A program made the position numbers and the translations under genes. Source: Acheta domesticus (taxonomy: Eukaryota > Arthropoda > Insecta > Orthoptera > Gryllidae). Taken from it: a stretch of DNA of 64,000 nt. The notes under the pieces were generated by a model. That model saw nothing but the letters and a program-made list of their open reading frames with translations. It searched no databases and was not told the DNA's origin. The stretch covers positions 140,700,303 through 140,764,302 of the forward strand of contig JAHLJT010009436.1 in assembly GCA_031308135.1 (NCBI GenBank), in the 5' to 3' direction. Below, one piece after another: positions 46,845-57,790 of the stretch. Numbering within the stretch: position 1 is the first letter of the stretch; the number at the start of each line of letters is the position of its first letter.

Positions 46845-47955
46845 CATAAAATGATGGCCGTAGTAGAAAAGATTCTGAACCGTGGTTCCTAAATTCATTG
46901 TTCATTAAATTCATTCCTTCATTTTTTGACAGGAGATATCTGTCTGTGGCAACAATCGCACTGCAAAGATTACAGGCTGAAATCCTTCGATGTATGATTG
47001 TAATTGTGGCGAGAGTGACAAAACCAAATTCAACTAAATAACTATTCATCACTTCATAATATTCCGACATAGACAACACTATTTTCAGATTACTGATAGC
47101 CGGCTTTCCATAAAGGTCATTCTAGCACTAGAAGAAGGAGAAAAATAATGTATGTTTCTTTTTTTCCCTTTTCTTCTTCCTTTTGTTGTTTATCCTATTC
47201 TCCTCTTTCATTCTGAAGTTAGTGTTCTATTTTTGAGGGAATGTTGGTGATCAGATTTTTCCGTTGCAAATATTTTTATAAGTTAATAAATAATGATTTG
47301 TATACTTGTGTAGTGGGGTGATGGATGGGCCTTGACGTCCTAGAAGCAACATAAAAATATACGATTCTTCGAATTCGTCACGATTTTCGGCAACTTCGAG
47401 ATTTTGTTTTCCAAAAAGAATTTTCTTCATTTATACTTTCACATTCAGTCGATATCTTTAATGTTCATACAAGGAATTGATGCTAATAGCGTACTGATAA
47501 GATTTGTTATTGGAATTGATATACAATACCTTATCAACTCCCGTATTTTTCATTCCTAATTGAATCCTTTCCAGTCTCTCTGGAGAACCATCGCTGAAGA
47601 CGAGCCCTCTATTGGAGAGTGCTCTCTTTTGGACTTGTTCTTTCTCCGTTACATCACTGTCGCCTCTAATTGAGTCTCCTTGGTCCCGCTACTGCTTCTG
47701 ACCCTTGTGGGCGTGCCTTCTTTTCAAACCAGTTACACGTCCTTAGGTTTATATCTGGGTTTCCAGGAATGTCGCTGAAAGTGTGCGGGATATTTTCGTT
47801 TTTGAATAGGCCGCGGTTATGAAACATTTATATATTGCATCTAGAAATGATATTTTGAACACGTTTTTATGGTATCGAAATAGAATTTTAGAAATGTTCA
47901 CATCTCCATCTCATCAATCTTCAACTTCCTTCTTACTTTTTTCAGCAAGTGACTA
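46845..47955. other. Spacer without identifiable feature
   Basis: AT-rich with pyrimidine tracts near 47160-47230; no gene recognised. Confidence 0.4.
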
Positions 47956-47961
47956 TACATG

Positions 47962-48181
47962 GGTTTTTATTTCTTGGCGAATGAGGGCATGTCTTCACGA
48001 TAGAATATCTCAGGGAATTTAGCGTCTTTCTCGGTCGTGCTGCTGAATGTCGCATGATCGCCAGCACTGCTCGATTCAGTCGCGATCATACGACATCTCA
48101 GTGCACGACCCAGAAATACGCGAAATGCCATGAGATATTCCATCGTGAAGAAAGGCCTTCACGCGCCAAGAAATAAAAACC
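47962..48181. mobile_element. Long palindromic fold-back MITE
   Basis: Two arms of about 100 bp start GGTTTTTATTTCTTGGCG on each strand and share CTTCACGAT(A/G)GAATATCTCA, TTTCTC/GGGTCGTGC and TGATCGC, meeting at about 48062-48075. Total 220 bp, so almost the whole element is a hairpin. No TSD was found. The frame at 47819-48022 runs across the arm. Confidence 0.8.
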
Positions 48182-49140
48182 GTTCTTGATGTTGCACTTT
48201 CCTATCTGTTGTTGAGTTGCATCAGCAGTTTTTAGCGTCTCCGCTTATCCTGGATCAGAACGACCACTCCACCTTTGAATCCATGACGAACATCTTATGG
48301 CATTTTGAAACGCTATTATTGTCTCTTAGTTAACTGAGTCAGGTTTCATCAACGGCCAATCTATAAATGCAGATTTTTTATAATTGGCATTACTTCCTCC
48401 ATCCACATTGATTATACGGAAAACCGCGTTTTAATGTTGATCCACCGACATCTAAAATAGTCGTTACTACCTGCGTCCGATTAATTTGTCATTTGATTGC
48501 AACATCATCGCTATTTTTAGTAATTTCCAGTTTCACTATCACCATCCAACATAATCTCTCTACTGGGCAGTAAGATCCAAAAATTATTTTGCCAAGTGCT
48601 ATCTGTACTGTCAGTAAATACCATCTTAGGTGTTGCCAGTCTCGTTTAACAATTCTTTTTTTTAAATTACCATAAAACTTACTCATTAGAAAATTTTGTA
48701 ATCCACAAAATCTTCCCAGTGAAATGATCGAAACGTATATAACAGAATACTGCAAATAATTTATTATAATCCAAAATATTCACAATTTTGTTTCTTTCAA
48801 AAATCGTTCGTTCCCTCCGTACATTCATTCCATTACTGGTGACAAACCACCACCTCCTCTTTCCTGCAAGCCACGTGCACATAGCCGTCTCAGTGCCTGC
48901 CATTTGAGGAGTTATGATCAAGATTTATTTATGAATGATGAGAAAAGTTACGAGAAGTGCCTCAGAAATCTCGTTGAGCTTGGGTTATGTTCCAGAAGTG
49001 AATGACGCGTTGTAATTTTGAAAATAAAGTTTTGAACAAAATCAAGTTTTAGCATCGATTAGTATTGACGGTTATTGACAGTTTGTCCCAAAACAGCCGC
49101 ATGGGGGTCCCCACATTCTTGCGCACAGGCTTTCAATTGT
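48182..49140. other. AT-rich spacer
   Basis: No gene recognised; the overlapping minus frames at 48489-48921 lack domain signatures. Confidence 0.4.
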
Positions 49141-49480
49141 CCCCTTGCCGCTTGCACGCCGCTCCCTCCTTCTCCGCAGATACGTACGCACGGTGCGTGC
49201 GCTCCCAGCGCCGCGGCCGCCTCCGCCGCCGCCGCCGCCGCCTCCGCCTGGCGCCAGCCTGCGCCGCGCGCGTCAAAACAGCGACCCGGAGCTTCGCGTA
49301 TTTCACCGTATTCCCGCCGATACGAGATAACGCGTTCCGCTTCCGGCGGCGGAGGGGCCGGCGCCCCCGCTGCTCCTCCCCCCCCAGCCGCCCGCCCCCG
49401 CCCCGGCCCCCCTCGCCCCCCCCCACACCCTCCCGCCCGCCCGTCCGCAGCCCCCGCGCCCTGCTAAGAGCGGCAATAAG
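49140..49480. other. CpG island
   Basis: GC-rich block with CCGCCGCCGCC and long C runs near 49376-49440. The 158- and 130-codon + frames and the 116-codon - frame overlap and are Pro/Arg/Ala-rich. Confidence 0.6.
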
Positions 49481-49599
49481 CATTGTAATGTCCCCGTGTA
49501 AATCCGACGAAGCTGGCCGAGCAGGTTACCTCAGCTCATAATATGTTGACGACAGTGGTGGGGGGGCCACAACCGGATATCCTGTATGAGAAGCTGCCA

Positions 49600-49770
49600 C
49601 GCTATAACTCAGCGGCTGCGGGCGCGCGACGCGCGCTGTGCGAGCGAGCGGGAGGGAGGGCGAGGGGTGGGCGGGGAGGGGATGGTAGAGGAGGGGAGGG
49701 GTCGGGTGGGGAGCGGCGGCGCTGGGCATTGCCGCCTCCCGTCAGCGTAGCGCGCTCGTTGACGCGAACA
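49600..49770. other. G-rich CpG patch
   Basis: GGGAGGGAGGGCGAGGGG-type runs between 49648 and 49715, with several G runs of three or more within 70 bp on the + strand, a possible G-quadruplex. Confidence 0.55.
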
Positions 49771-49819
49771 ACGAGCAATAAAGAGGACAAGAATTGCCCA
49801 GGTGTCGTCATAATCTAGA

Positions 49820-50515
49820 AGGATGAGCAACTTAGTAAAATAATGATTATTCTAAACATTTGTTAATATTTAAATATTTTCCTATTTAATATTTTTAATC
49901 GCGACCAAAATGTATCTACCACGTCCCATTTATATCCTTAATTAATTGCAAGTTTTGAAATATACATTCCTAATATTCGAACAAAACTGTACAAATTAAC
50001 AAGTTACAGTATTTTTGTAAATACCTAGAGAAATATTTCATTCACTATGACAGACACTGAAGTCTTCTGTACTTTTGTCGTAACAGATAATTTAATGTCA
50101 CAAAGAATTACAAGGTCTCCACTTAAAACGACCGAAGTGCTTCTCTGAATAATTTAGCATTGCTTGTAATCATTAAATATCAATGCCCCTCAACTCTAGC
50201 GTGAGTCGAACAAGTGCCTAAAAACCCAAAGAAGTCACACGCTCCCACTTGACGCATCCATCAAAGTCTGTCATTCTTCAATTAACGCGCGTTTCCTGTT
50301 TTGTAGCGCCGATCGACGGCTTCGTGTCATGGGACCGCTCGGCCTGTCGCGCCGGGCCGAGGCGCCGCCCGCTACTCCGAACTGAGCTAACACACGCGCG
50401 CAGATAAAGAAGGAAACAGAACAAAAAACAGACGCATAAACGCACTCGCGGGAGAACCAGTTGGGTTAAAATGCTTACATTTTTTGAGATAGTGTGAAAT
50501 CTACCGGGCGATGAT
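49820..50515. other. Spacer with small GC-rich patch
   Basis: AT-rich; a GC-rich patch at 50300-50400 (GCGCCGATCGACGG, GCGCCGGGCCGAGGCGCC). No gene recognised. Confidence 0.4.
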
Positions 50516-50519
50516 ACTC

Positions 50520-50605
50520 ACATGAAACACACACACACACACACTTGCATGCAGCACACATGAACCATGCACCCATGAGAAACACACACACACATACTAA
50601 CTATA

Positions 50606-50641
<36 letters not shown>

Positions 50642-50720
50642 AACACGCACATACGTATACATGAAATACATATAAACATGAAACTTCCGCGCGTGCGCAC
50701 TCACTCACACACACACACAG
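50520..50720. repeat. (CA)n microsatellite cluster
   Basis: Three CA runs at about 50526-50544, 50607-50639 and 50703-50720 separated by ATGAAACAC-type words. The Cys/Val-rich minus frame is its translation. Confidence 0.95.
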
Positions 50721-50724
50721 TAAA

Positions 50725-51605
50725 TCTTGTTTCTTCAAACTACGTAATTATGAGATAATGCATGCTATACGATACATTCAAAAAAGTAGTAAGTGTTAAA
50801 ATTATGTAGTATTCAACTGCAATCATTTCCCATTCTTAGGAATGGAAAAGTGCATTCCTATGTGATGTTCACAAGTATGGATATAACAAACTATCATGAA
50901 ACCTCATGCATCCTTTTGTGAACAATTGGAAAATCTAGCTACTTGTGATATTTAGACATCAAAATTCATGGAAATAATGATCCTTAACATTGCTCTGAGT
51001 GACATAAAAATGTAGCAGTTAGTGAACAAATAATAAAAATCAGTCACCCAACTTTGACCCATTCCTTCTTTCTGCACTGCTTGTAAAGATAACTCGGATT
51101 CACTTTAGCTACGTCGCACGCGCTTAGAGCGTCATTTCCGCGCATTTTTTTCTAAAACAAAACAACCTTAAATGATATAAATAAAATTTCCAATATCTAA
51201 TTGATTTGTGGATGTCTCGCAAACAACAGCCATTCCCAACTGTCACTGTTGTCGATCCCCAGGCGCCACGAAACAATTTGTTATTTGCAACCTTTCCCCA
51301 TTGTTATTGCTTTTTTCATTATTTTTACGTGGTAATAGCGTTAAACTGCATTCTTGAATCTTGAGTAAATAGAGCACTAATTAAGATGACAGTTATATTC
51401 AAGGCAGAATATACATAAAACTAATATTGCCATATTATGTATCACATTAGAACCAAGACATTTTTCTTCGATATGTTTCATCAAATTTGAAACATCGATA
51501 TTTTAAACATCCATGTTTTTTGTCGATGTTTTCATCGATATCGAAAACCTTTTGTAGATGTATCGATGAATCGATGTTTCGCTAAAATTTGCAATCATTA
51601 TAAGC
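50725..51605. other. AT-rich spacer
   Basis: No gene recognised. Near 51460-51590 a series of CATCGATAT / ATCGATGTT words forms a short degenerate repeat. Confidence 0.4.
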
Positions 51606-51609
51606 TGCC

Positions 51610-52060
51610 CACGTTTGGAGCGTTATTTCCGCACAGTGCGCGTGGAGCGTGCGTCGCGTCGCTCTGGCGCCGTCCGCCCATCGCCCCGGCCGCGCTCGCG
51701 CGTCCGCGATTGTCGCAACGGCTGCGGGATTCCCGGCGCGGCGATCTCGCGATTACCATGCGATTATCGCGAGCGCGCCGCAGATTAAGAGCCCCCCTCT
51801 CGCGCGCGCGCCCGCGCCTCCGCCCGCCCCGCGGAAGAGGGACAGTGATTGATGACCGGCCAGATGGGGGAGCATCCGTACCTCGCTTCGCCTCGGCGCG
51901 ACGCGCCGCGACTATGCGCCCGCCCGCACCGCACCGCACCGCGCCGCGCCGCGCCCGCCGGGACGCCCAGATTAAAAGCGGACCTTTCATCGCGCTCGCG
52001 TCCGGTTCTCTGAGCGCTGGCGGCGGTGATGGAGGTGGAAACGGTGGCGGAGATGAAGGT
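51610..52060. other. CpG island
   Basis: GC-rich block (CGCGCGCGCCCGCGCC, CACCGCACCGCGCCGCGCC). Open frames on both strands overlap, including minus frames of 292 and 241 codons that run on to 52.5 kb. Confidence 0.6.
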
Positions 52061-52500
52061 GTGTTGTGGGAGTAGGGTTGCCGAGGGAGAAAGGAAGCGT
52101 TGGTTTTGGATGAACGATGGCTGGTCGGGATCACTCCTGTGGCTGGTCTGGTGTCGATTCGACGATATTTTTGCGCTCGGTATCGAGGTACAATTGGTGG
52201 AAGAGGTGATCCAGCGGGAAAGGCAACAACATCCAGGTGCCGCGTTACAGATGTATCCGAGACCATGACGGCGCACGTGTTGGAGATGGCGACGACAGCA
52301 TGCCAGAGGGATTGAGCAACCTTGGCGAGTTTTGGAGGTGGGATTATTAGTGTCATGCTGAGGCAGTTGTCTTCCATTTGGGAGTGACACACAGCGATGC
52401 AGAAGTTTTGGAAAGGCGAGGTGGTAGAGCAGTGGGTTGTTGGGACGCGGAGATGACAGGACGACGATAGAGACAAAAGTGAGGTAAAGGGGCGTCAGTA
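52060..52500. other. G-skewed stop-poor stretch
   Basis: Moderate GC with marked G excess on the + strand (GGTGGAAACGGTGGCGG..). Two minus frames remain open across it at once, and a + frame too, so the openness is compositional. It is similar in style to 2750-3345; possibly a decayed low-complexity repeat. Confidence 0.35.
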
Positions 52501-52529
52501 ACAGCAACATGGGATTTCGATTTATTTGT

Positions 52530-52975
52530 TTCCTGACGAGTAGCAGGAAGCGGTGGTGTTCCTCTCCCGCTACAACTGGAGATTTTGCGTCGACCTACAG
52601 ATCCACTTGCGGGGTTTTCACCTTCCAGTTATCTCCCTCAGTCGAGCATCGCCGCAACCAAAATAGGCCTTAAGCGCCCAAAAAGGGTGGCAATGTAGTG
52701 TGTAAGGGGAGAGGAAGTGACAATTATGAGGAATGGAAGATCACGTGGCCCATTAGTTACGGTGCTGCTCCGGTATTCGCCAGATTGATCGGAGAAACCA
52801 TCGGATTAATCCAAAAACTACCCATCAAAGCAACCGGCCGCGAGGATTCTCCTCCAGACAGTGGCTGGATTCGCCCAACTATTCAACCAGTGTCACAAAT
52901 TCCCCTTCGGGACTCAAACACTAGGACCTCCAGGTCGCACACCGCATCAGTTGAGCGATCTCAGTCGGTGGGTTA
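52530..52975 (-). mobile_element. SINE-A copy 4
   Basis: Matches the complete copy at 20538-21096 through GGCGTCGACCTAC-like, CCAGTTATCTCC, CTTAAGCGCC, GGTGCTGCTCCGGTATTCGC, GGAGAAACCAT, CCTCCAGACAGTGGCTGGA, GGGACTCAAACACTAGGACC (decayed B-box region) and CATCAGTTGAGCGATCTCAG. Same minus orientation. The 103-codon + frame at 52698-53009 is within it. Confidence 0.75.
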
Positions 52976-53049
52976 TTTCGAACGCGAGAAGTATCCGACG
53001 CGAGAGTGACGATCGAGAGCGAGAAAGAAAAGTCGGAAACGGCGATGGC

Positions 53050-53450
53050 GAATGAAGCAGATGGCGGCGGCAGCGGCGGGGAGGAAGGTGGGCGCGCTGG
53101 ACGCGGTGGCGACGGCTGCGGCCGGCGGAGGCCGCGACGGCGGCGGAGGCGGAGGCGGCGAGGCCAGGTGCGCCGCGGGCGACAGCTACTGGAGCGAACA
53201 AAGCGGGAGGCGCTGCGTAACGCCGCCACCGCTGCCGCCGCCGTCGCGGAGACGATCATCTCACGCACCCCATTACAGCGATCACTCGGGTATGAAAGTG
53301 CGGAGCGGCACGCAAGCGCGTCCCACAGGCTCCCAGGACACTGACTGGCGCGGCCGCCGCGCCGCTTCCTCGCCGCCAGCCCCGCAACCAGCGCCGCTTT
53401 TTCTCCCGCTCGGCTCCCCGCCGCGGCTGGGAGCCTCCGCCTTGCCGTAA
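53050..53450. other. CpG island
   Basis: GC-rich block (GGCGGCGGCAGCGGCGG, GGCGGAGGCGGAGGCGGCG). Four overlapping open frames on two strands show no domain. Confidence 0.6.
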
Positions 53451-53489
53451 TACGACAATTCCTAAAATCTTCCTCCCCACTCACATAAC

Positions 53490-53812
53490 GGACTGCTGTA
53501 CCCAAGTTCGCGGGTTCAAACCCGATCGAAGCCGTGGATTTTTAGGGGCGAAAAAATCCTTCGTACGCCTTCCTTCGAAGAGGAAGTAAAGCCGGATGTC
53601 CCATCTTAGTAGGGTACTTGCATGTAAAAGATCCTCAAGTCTAAATGAAGCCTCTGAGCTAAAATGAAATCGCCTGTTTCGTCGCCGGAAATAATACCTT
53701 CTTTCTCCGCTAGGTGGTGAAAGGAGTGTAGCGAAATTTGCGTGGGCAGACGGAAGAGCAGGTCCCATGGCCTGAGTCTCGCCACGTAAAATAAGACATC
53801 AATTCAATTCAC
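53490..53812 (+). mobile_element. SINE-B, 5' end unclear
   Basis: Contains a B box GGTTCAAACCCGATC at about 53513-53527; the A box is not clear, so the 5' end is truncated or decayed. The body includes GTCCCATCTTAGTAGGGTAC and ATGTAAAAGATCCTCAAG, and the 3' end CGCCACGTAAAATAAGACAT then (CAATT)-type tail. The 3' end recurs at 35500-35567. Not a tRNA gene, as no cloverleaf can be completed. Confidence 0.7.
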
Positions 53813-53837
53813 TCAGAAACCTACAACGTTTTCACAT

Positions 53838-53954
53838 GAATGATCTTGGCTGTCCGGGTGACGCCGCGTCGAAGGCTGTGTTGCCGACGTTTCGACCATC
53901 TTATCGTGGTCTTCCTCAGGGCTGCTCGGCAGACCCGGACAGACAAGATCATTC
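53838..53954 (-). mobile_element. Penelope-like fragment with inverted termini and hammerhead-like motif
   Basis: 117 bp bounded by an inverted repeat: GAATGATCTTGGCTGTCC plus GGGT at 53838-53859 against 53933-53954 (21 of 22). The interior holds CGGGTGACGCCGCGTCG, as at 32 kb, and the 40-nt motif at 53883-53922. The short frames on both strands are the two readings of this element. Confidence 0.65.
53883..53922 (-). ncRNA. Hammerhead-like ribozyme motif, 40 nt
   Basis: On the minus strand: GCC (stem I), CTGAGGA, A, stem II GACCA / TGGTC with loop CGATAAGA, GAAA, CGTC, GGC (stem I). It has the same 40-nt architecture as 32121-32160. Stem II differs from that copy by two fully compensated pairs (A-T for C-G, C-G for T-A). 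CGUC after GAAA puts a UC cleavage context next to stem I. There is one extra A between CUGAGGA and stem II relative to the classical core, in both copies. Confidence 0.7.
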
Positions 53955-54099
53955 ACACGACTCCGGCCGCGGAAGCCTACGACTTCAAATTTTTCATATA
54001 TCTGCAGTGTACTTGAAAACCTCATGCCATTTCTTTTTCTTGATCGTCATCCAATTTTATTAAGACCTAGTCTTAGTATTAACCGCGCATTGTTGCCAT

Positions 54100-54470
54100 A
54101 TTCAATTTAAGCAGTGTGTCTGGAAAGACTCTCCGCAGTGGCATCTTGGTGGTGAGAGTGCTGGCCAACATGAATTATGTTGGTAGCTCAAGATGAAGCT
54201 TGTAACAAAAGAAAGTGTAAATTGCGTACTCACGACAGTAGTAATATACGCTGGAAGTGTTGACCTCTTCACTTGGTTCCCAGTGATCTGGTAGCTAACA
54301 ACATAAATGCAATTTTTAATCGGAGGACCTGATTTCTTTCGGTGCGGAGAGACTTTCATGGCGCACCGTATTTCCCCGTTCTCTTTTTACCCCAGCACTC
54401 CGTTTCATTATCATTTACAACGAATAACGTCAACTCTATTACGTCAAATGTCCCTTTGACAGCGTGTGGC
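54100..54470. other. Spacer
   Basis: No gene recognised; the 85-codon minus frame at 54102-54359 has no domain signature. Confidence 0.35.
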
Positions 54471-54479
54471 TGTTTTCCC

Positions 54480-54835
54480 CGAACGTCACTCTACGCCCGC
54501 GAGAGGCGACGGGCAGGCGGGCGGGCGGGTGGACGGAGCGGGGGAGGGGCGCGCCAAAAAAGCGGCCCGCGCTGCTTCGCCGCGCCTCCGCGACGACGCC
54601 TCGGACGCTGGGCGCCGCCAGCCCCGCCCCCTGGCGAGCGCGGGTGGCGGCGACGTGAGCGACCGGGAACGCGGAAAGAACGCGCTCAAGCGACGACGGG
54701 ACGCGTCGCGTCGCGATGCCACGGCCAGCTGGGCGCGAATTGCTCGCGCCGACGCCACTGGGCGCCCGCCGCCCCCGTCTCGCCCTGCTTCGCCCTCCCG
54801 CGGCGCCTTTGTTTTGGTGCTGCGCGATCGTAGAC
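54480..54835. other. CpG island
   Basis: GC-rich block (GGCAGGCGGGCGGGCGGG, GACGCGTCGCGTCGCG). Overlapping frames on both strands. Confidence 0.6.
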
Positions 54836-54847
54836 CGCTAACATCTT

Positions 54848-55006
54848 AGACCTATTTCACACGAGCGTTACGTTGACGCGTGTTTGACGCGCGTCGTTGA
54901 TTAACACTACTTTATGCGGAACGGCCAAAGCGTTCATGTGCCGTTTCGCATAATATAGTGTTATTCTACGACGCGCGTCAACACAACGCTCGTATGCAGA
55001 GGTTCT
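54848..55006. mobile_element. Long palindromic fold-back MITE
   Basis: Arms share ACGAGCGTT, TTGACGCG, GACGCGCGTCGT, TAACACTA..TTATGCG and AACGGC on both strands, meeting near 54915-54935; the ends carry CCTATTTCACACGAGCG and, inverted, CCTCTGCATACGAGCG. The overall form is close to a full-length hairpin of about 159 bp. The CACACGAGCG-type terminus resembles short insect MITEs known to me in general terms. No TSD was established. Confidence 0.75.
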
Positions 55007-55009
55007 TAT

Positions 55010-56635
55010 GCGTGTTGTTAACAAGATTAGCTTCTGCATCAAGTTCGCATCTGCCTGTTAGTCAAAACATTACATTTGACCCTTTTGCTTTTAATGTTTA
55101 CTTTTGAGACTAAGCGGCTCGTTTTTTGGAATAGAAAAATGAGATGTAATTTAATAATTTGAAAAATGTAGATTTTCCAAATTTAATAATTATTTATCTC
55201 GTATTCAATTTGCCTCTGCTACCCTTTGGTCTGCTATGAAATTTATCACACATTGAAAAAAAAACAACATTTACTTCAATTAATAATTTTTCAATACTGA
55301 CACAAGCAAATCACTTTTACTTTGTTTCCTACCAATGATTCTACCCATAAATATTTTAAAGTATAACGAATACATTTAATATATTGAAATGTTTAAAATA
55401 TATAAATAAAATTTAACAAAAAATGTATAGTCATAGAAAAAATTATAATAATTTTTTTCACCTCAAATTAAATGCGTTACTTTCCAAAATGCAGATCGAA
55501 TTCCTAATATTATAATTAAACATTTACATTAACCCATTTTCTGTTCATTGCCAGATGTATATAGTGCTTGATTTACATTAAATTATTACACAAAATCCTG
55601 GAAAACAGGCCTTATATTACCAATTCCTAAACCATTTGAAAATGAAACTAAAACTTAATCTGAACCTAATGAATCAATTTGTTATCCGACTTTTCAGAAA
55701 TCTTCGAAAGAGCATTATTAACTACAATTAATAAATTTATATATTACAACTATTTTCTTCCCTCATAGTCTAATTTGATTTTATGTAAAATGATTACATT
55801 TAAGACAGAGAGAGTATTGTTCCCGTAGAGTATTGAGGAAGAAAGAGAGAGCAATTTTGCAGCTTCTGATACCCTTTTTCTGCAATTGAGGAATTGTTAC
55901 ACTTCACTGAATAGGCCTTCTTTATTTTGTCGCTACTAATCCAATCCACTCCACAGAACTATTTTGTTTGAGCTGAAGGGCTATAAAGATATTCATTGAA
56001 GAAAAAATCCTTAGTCGGTTAGAGTTTAAATGTATCAAATAGCAGTTAGGCATTATGTTCTAAGAACGTGCAACATGTGTCGATATATTTGCGTACGAGT
56101 GTGCCATGGTAGATTATTCAGAAATATAAAGTTAAAGATTTAGGGATCTAATATTTACCGCTGACGTATTTCTGAGGTAACCATCGCACACCAGTAATTA
56201 TGGGAGTCTCTCCCGTTGCAAAGTATCTGCAGACACCACACTATCAACACTTTTTTGCCATTTGCAACTCATAACTGTCGATTTTCACATGGTCACCACT
56301 CCCTCCTCCTCCTCCACAAAAAATGAAGCAACATCTCAAACAAATACGATTATGATTTTCTTCGATTGGAAGTGGAAATGTCCAAAGACTAGGTTGCCAA
56401 AATTTCGTGAAAACTGTTTTTATGCTTAGCTTAAATCCTTTCAGGTACTATCACCACCTATCCTCACGGCCCTGACACGTTTTTGAGGAGAGAAGAATGT
56501 GGGAAAGGTGGAATATTCAGGATAAGGTGAGGTGGATATTAAAGAAGGTAGAAAGGAGCAGCAGAGAGAGAGAGACAGAAAAGTGCAAAATAGTATGTAG
56601 CCACTATTGAACACTACTTTAATTGTAATAGCCTG
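55010..56635. other. AT-rich spacer
   Basis: No gene recognised; strongly AT-rich to 55800, then mixed. The 85-codon minus frame at 56441-56698 translates the (TA)n repeat and flank. Confidence 0.45.

Positions 56636-56639
<4 letters not shown>

Positions 56640-56689
<50 letters not shown>
56640..56689. repeat. (TA)n microsatellite
   Basis: Pure TA run of about 25 units. Confidence 0.97.
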
Positions 56690-56691
<2 letters not shown>

Positions 56692-56708
56692 GATCCAACT
56701 TTCATTCA

Positions 56709-57655
56709 TTTACACAAGTTGCAAAAATAAATTTATTCATTTACCTCCTACCCATCTTTCACTACCATTGCAACCTGCCACATGAACACAACCACAATCA
56801 CATCTCCTACCATCCAGCTGTCGCTCGCATGGCTCACCATTCCCCCCAACCATTCCGTGGCCCAGCAGCCTCCGTCATTGTCGCCTCGTCGGCAGCGGTC
56901 GCCCCGCAGCAGCCACCTGCCCGCCGCGCTGCACCGGTACGGCACCGCCTCTTTTTGCGCGCTCGCGCCTATTTACACAAGTTGTAAAAATAAATTAATT
57001 AATTTACCTCCTACCCATCTTTCACTACCATTGCAACCTGCCACATGAACACAACCACAACCACATCTCCTACCATCCAGCTGTCGCTCACATGGCTCAC
57101 CATTCCCCCAACCGTTGCGTGGCCCAGCAGCCTCTGTCATTGTCCCCTATTCGGCGGCAGCCACCTGCCCGCCGCGCTGCACCGGTACGGCACCGCCTCT
57201 TTTTGCGCGCTCGCGCCTATTTACACAAGTTGTAAAGATTAATTAATTTACCACCTACCCATCTTTCACTACAGTTTTAACGTACACGGTACATTAAATT
57301 TAATGTACTGTAGTACATTAAATCTACATTGATTTTAATTTACACATTATATGTAATGTACAGGTTTATTAATAACGTTTTAATGTACACGGTACATTAA
57401 ATTTAATGTGAAACAGTGCATTGAACTACATTAAATTTAATGTAATTTCTGACAGTGTACCATTGCAAACTGCCACATGAACACAACCACAACCACATCT
57501 CCTATCATCCAGCTGTCGCTCACATGGCTCACCATTCCCCCCAACCTCTCCGTGGTCTAGCAGCCTCTGTCATTGTCGCCTCGTCGGCGGCAGCCACCTG
57601 CCCGCCGCGCCGGGCCGGTACGGCACCACCTCTTTTTGCGCGCTCGCGCCGCGCC
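56709..57655. repeat. Three-unit tandem duplication of about 250 bp
   Basis: Unit 1 (56709-56971) and unit 2 (56972-57219) begin TTTACACAAGTTG. They share CCTACCCATCTTTCACTACC, TGCCACATGAACACAACCAC, CCAGCTGTCGCTC, GCCCGCCGCGCTGCACCGG and CTCTTTTTGCGCGCTCGCGC. Unit 3 (57220 to about 57655) is split by an insertion at 57273-57458. Unit 1 has an extra 20 bp or so near 56890. The similar small frames in each unit are repeats of each other and are not a gene family. Confidence 0.92.
57273..57458. mobile_element. AT-rich palindromic insertion in tandem unit 3
   Basis: 186 bp absent from units 1 and 2, flanked by a 2-bp AC repeat. Inside, TTTTAACGTACACGGTAC and TTTTAATGTACACGGTAC, each followed by the palindrome ATTAAATTTAAT, recur about 105 bp apart, with further ATTAAATTTAATGT copies. 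Probably a MITE or other AT-rich mobile unit; ends (AGTTTTAACG / GACAGTGT) are not clearly inverted. Confidence 0.6.
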
Positions 57656-57790
57656 GCGCCGCGCCGCGCCCGGGGCCGCGCCGGGGCCGCACCGGGCCGT
57701 GCGCGCGCGGGGCCGTTCTTACGCCTCTGCCCCGCGGAATCAATTTTCCCCCGGCGGCGGCGGCGCTCCCCCGTAAAATATGTCGTCCTT
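57560..57790. other. CpG island
   Basis: GC-rich block after unit 3 (CGCCGCGCCGCGCCGCGCC at about 57646, GGCGGCGGCGGCG). The 171-codon + frame at 57455-57970 starts in the tandem repeat and is not convincing. Confidence 0.55.

Noticed and set aside
51598..52510. Minus frames of 292 and 241 codons
   Set aside because: Two frames are open at once across the same bases, with no domain or codon signal; stop scarcity explains them. Transcript data could overturn this.
53505..53530. tRNA gene suggested by GGTTCAAACCCG
   Set aside because: No A box at the right distance and no acceptor stem; the body continues as SINE-B.
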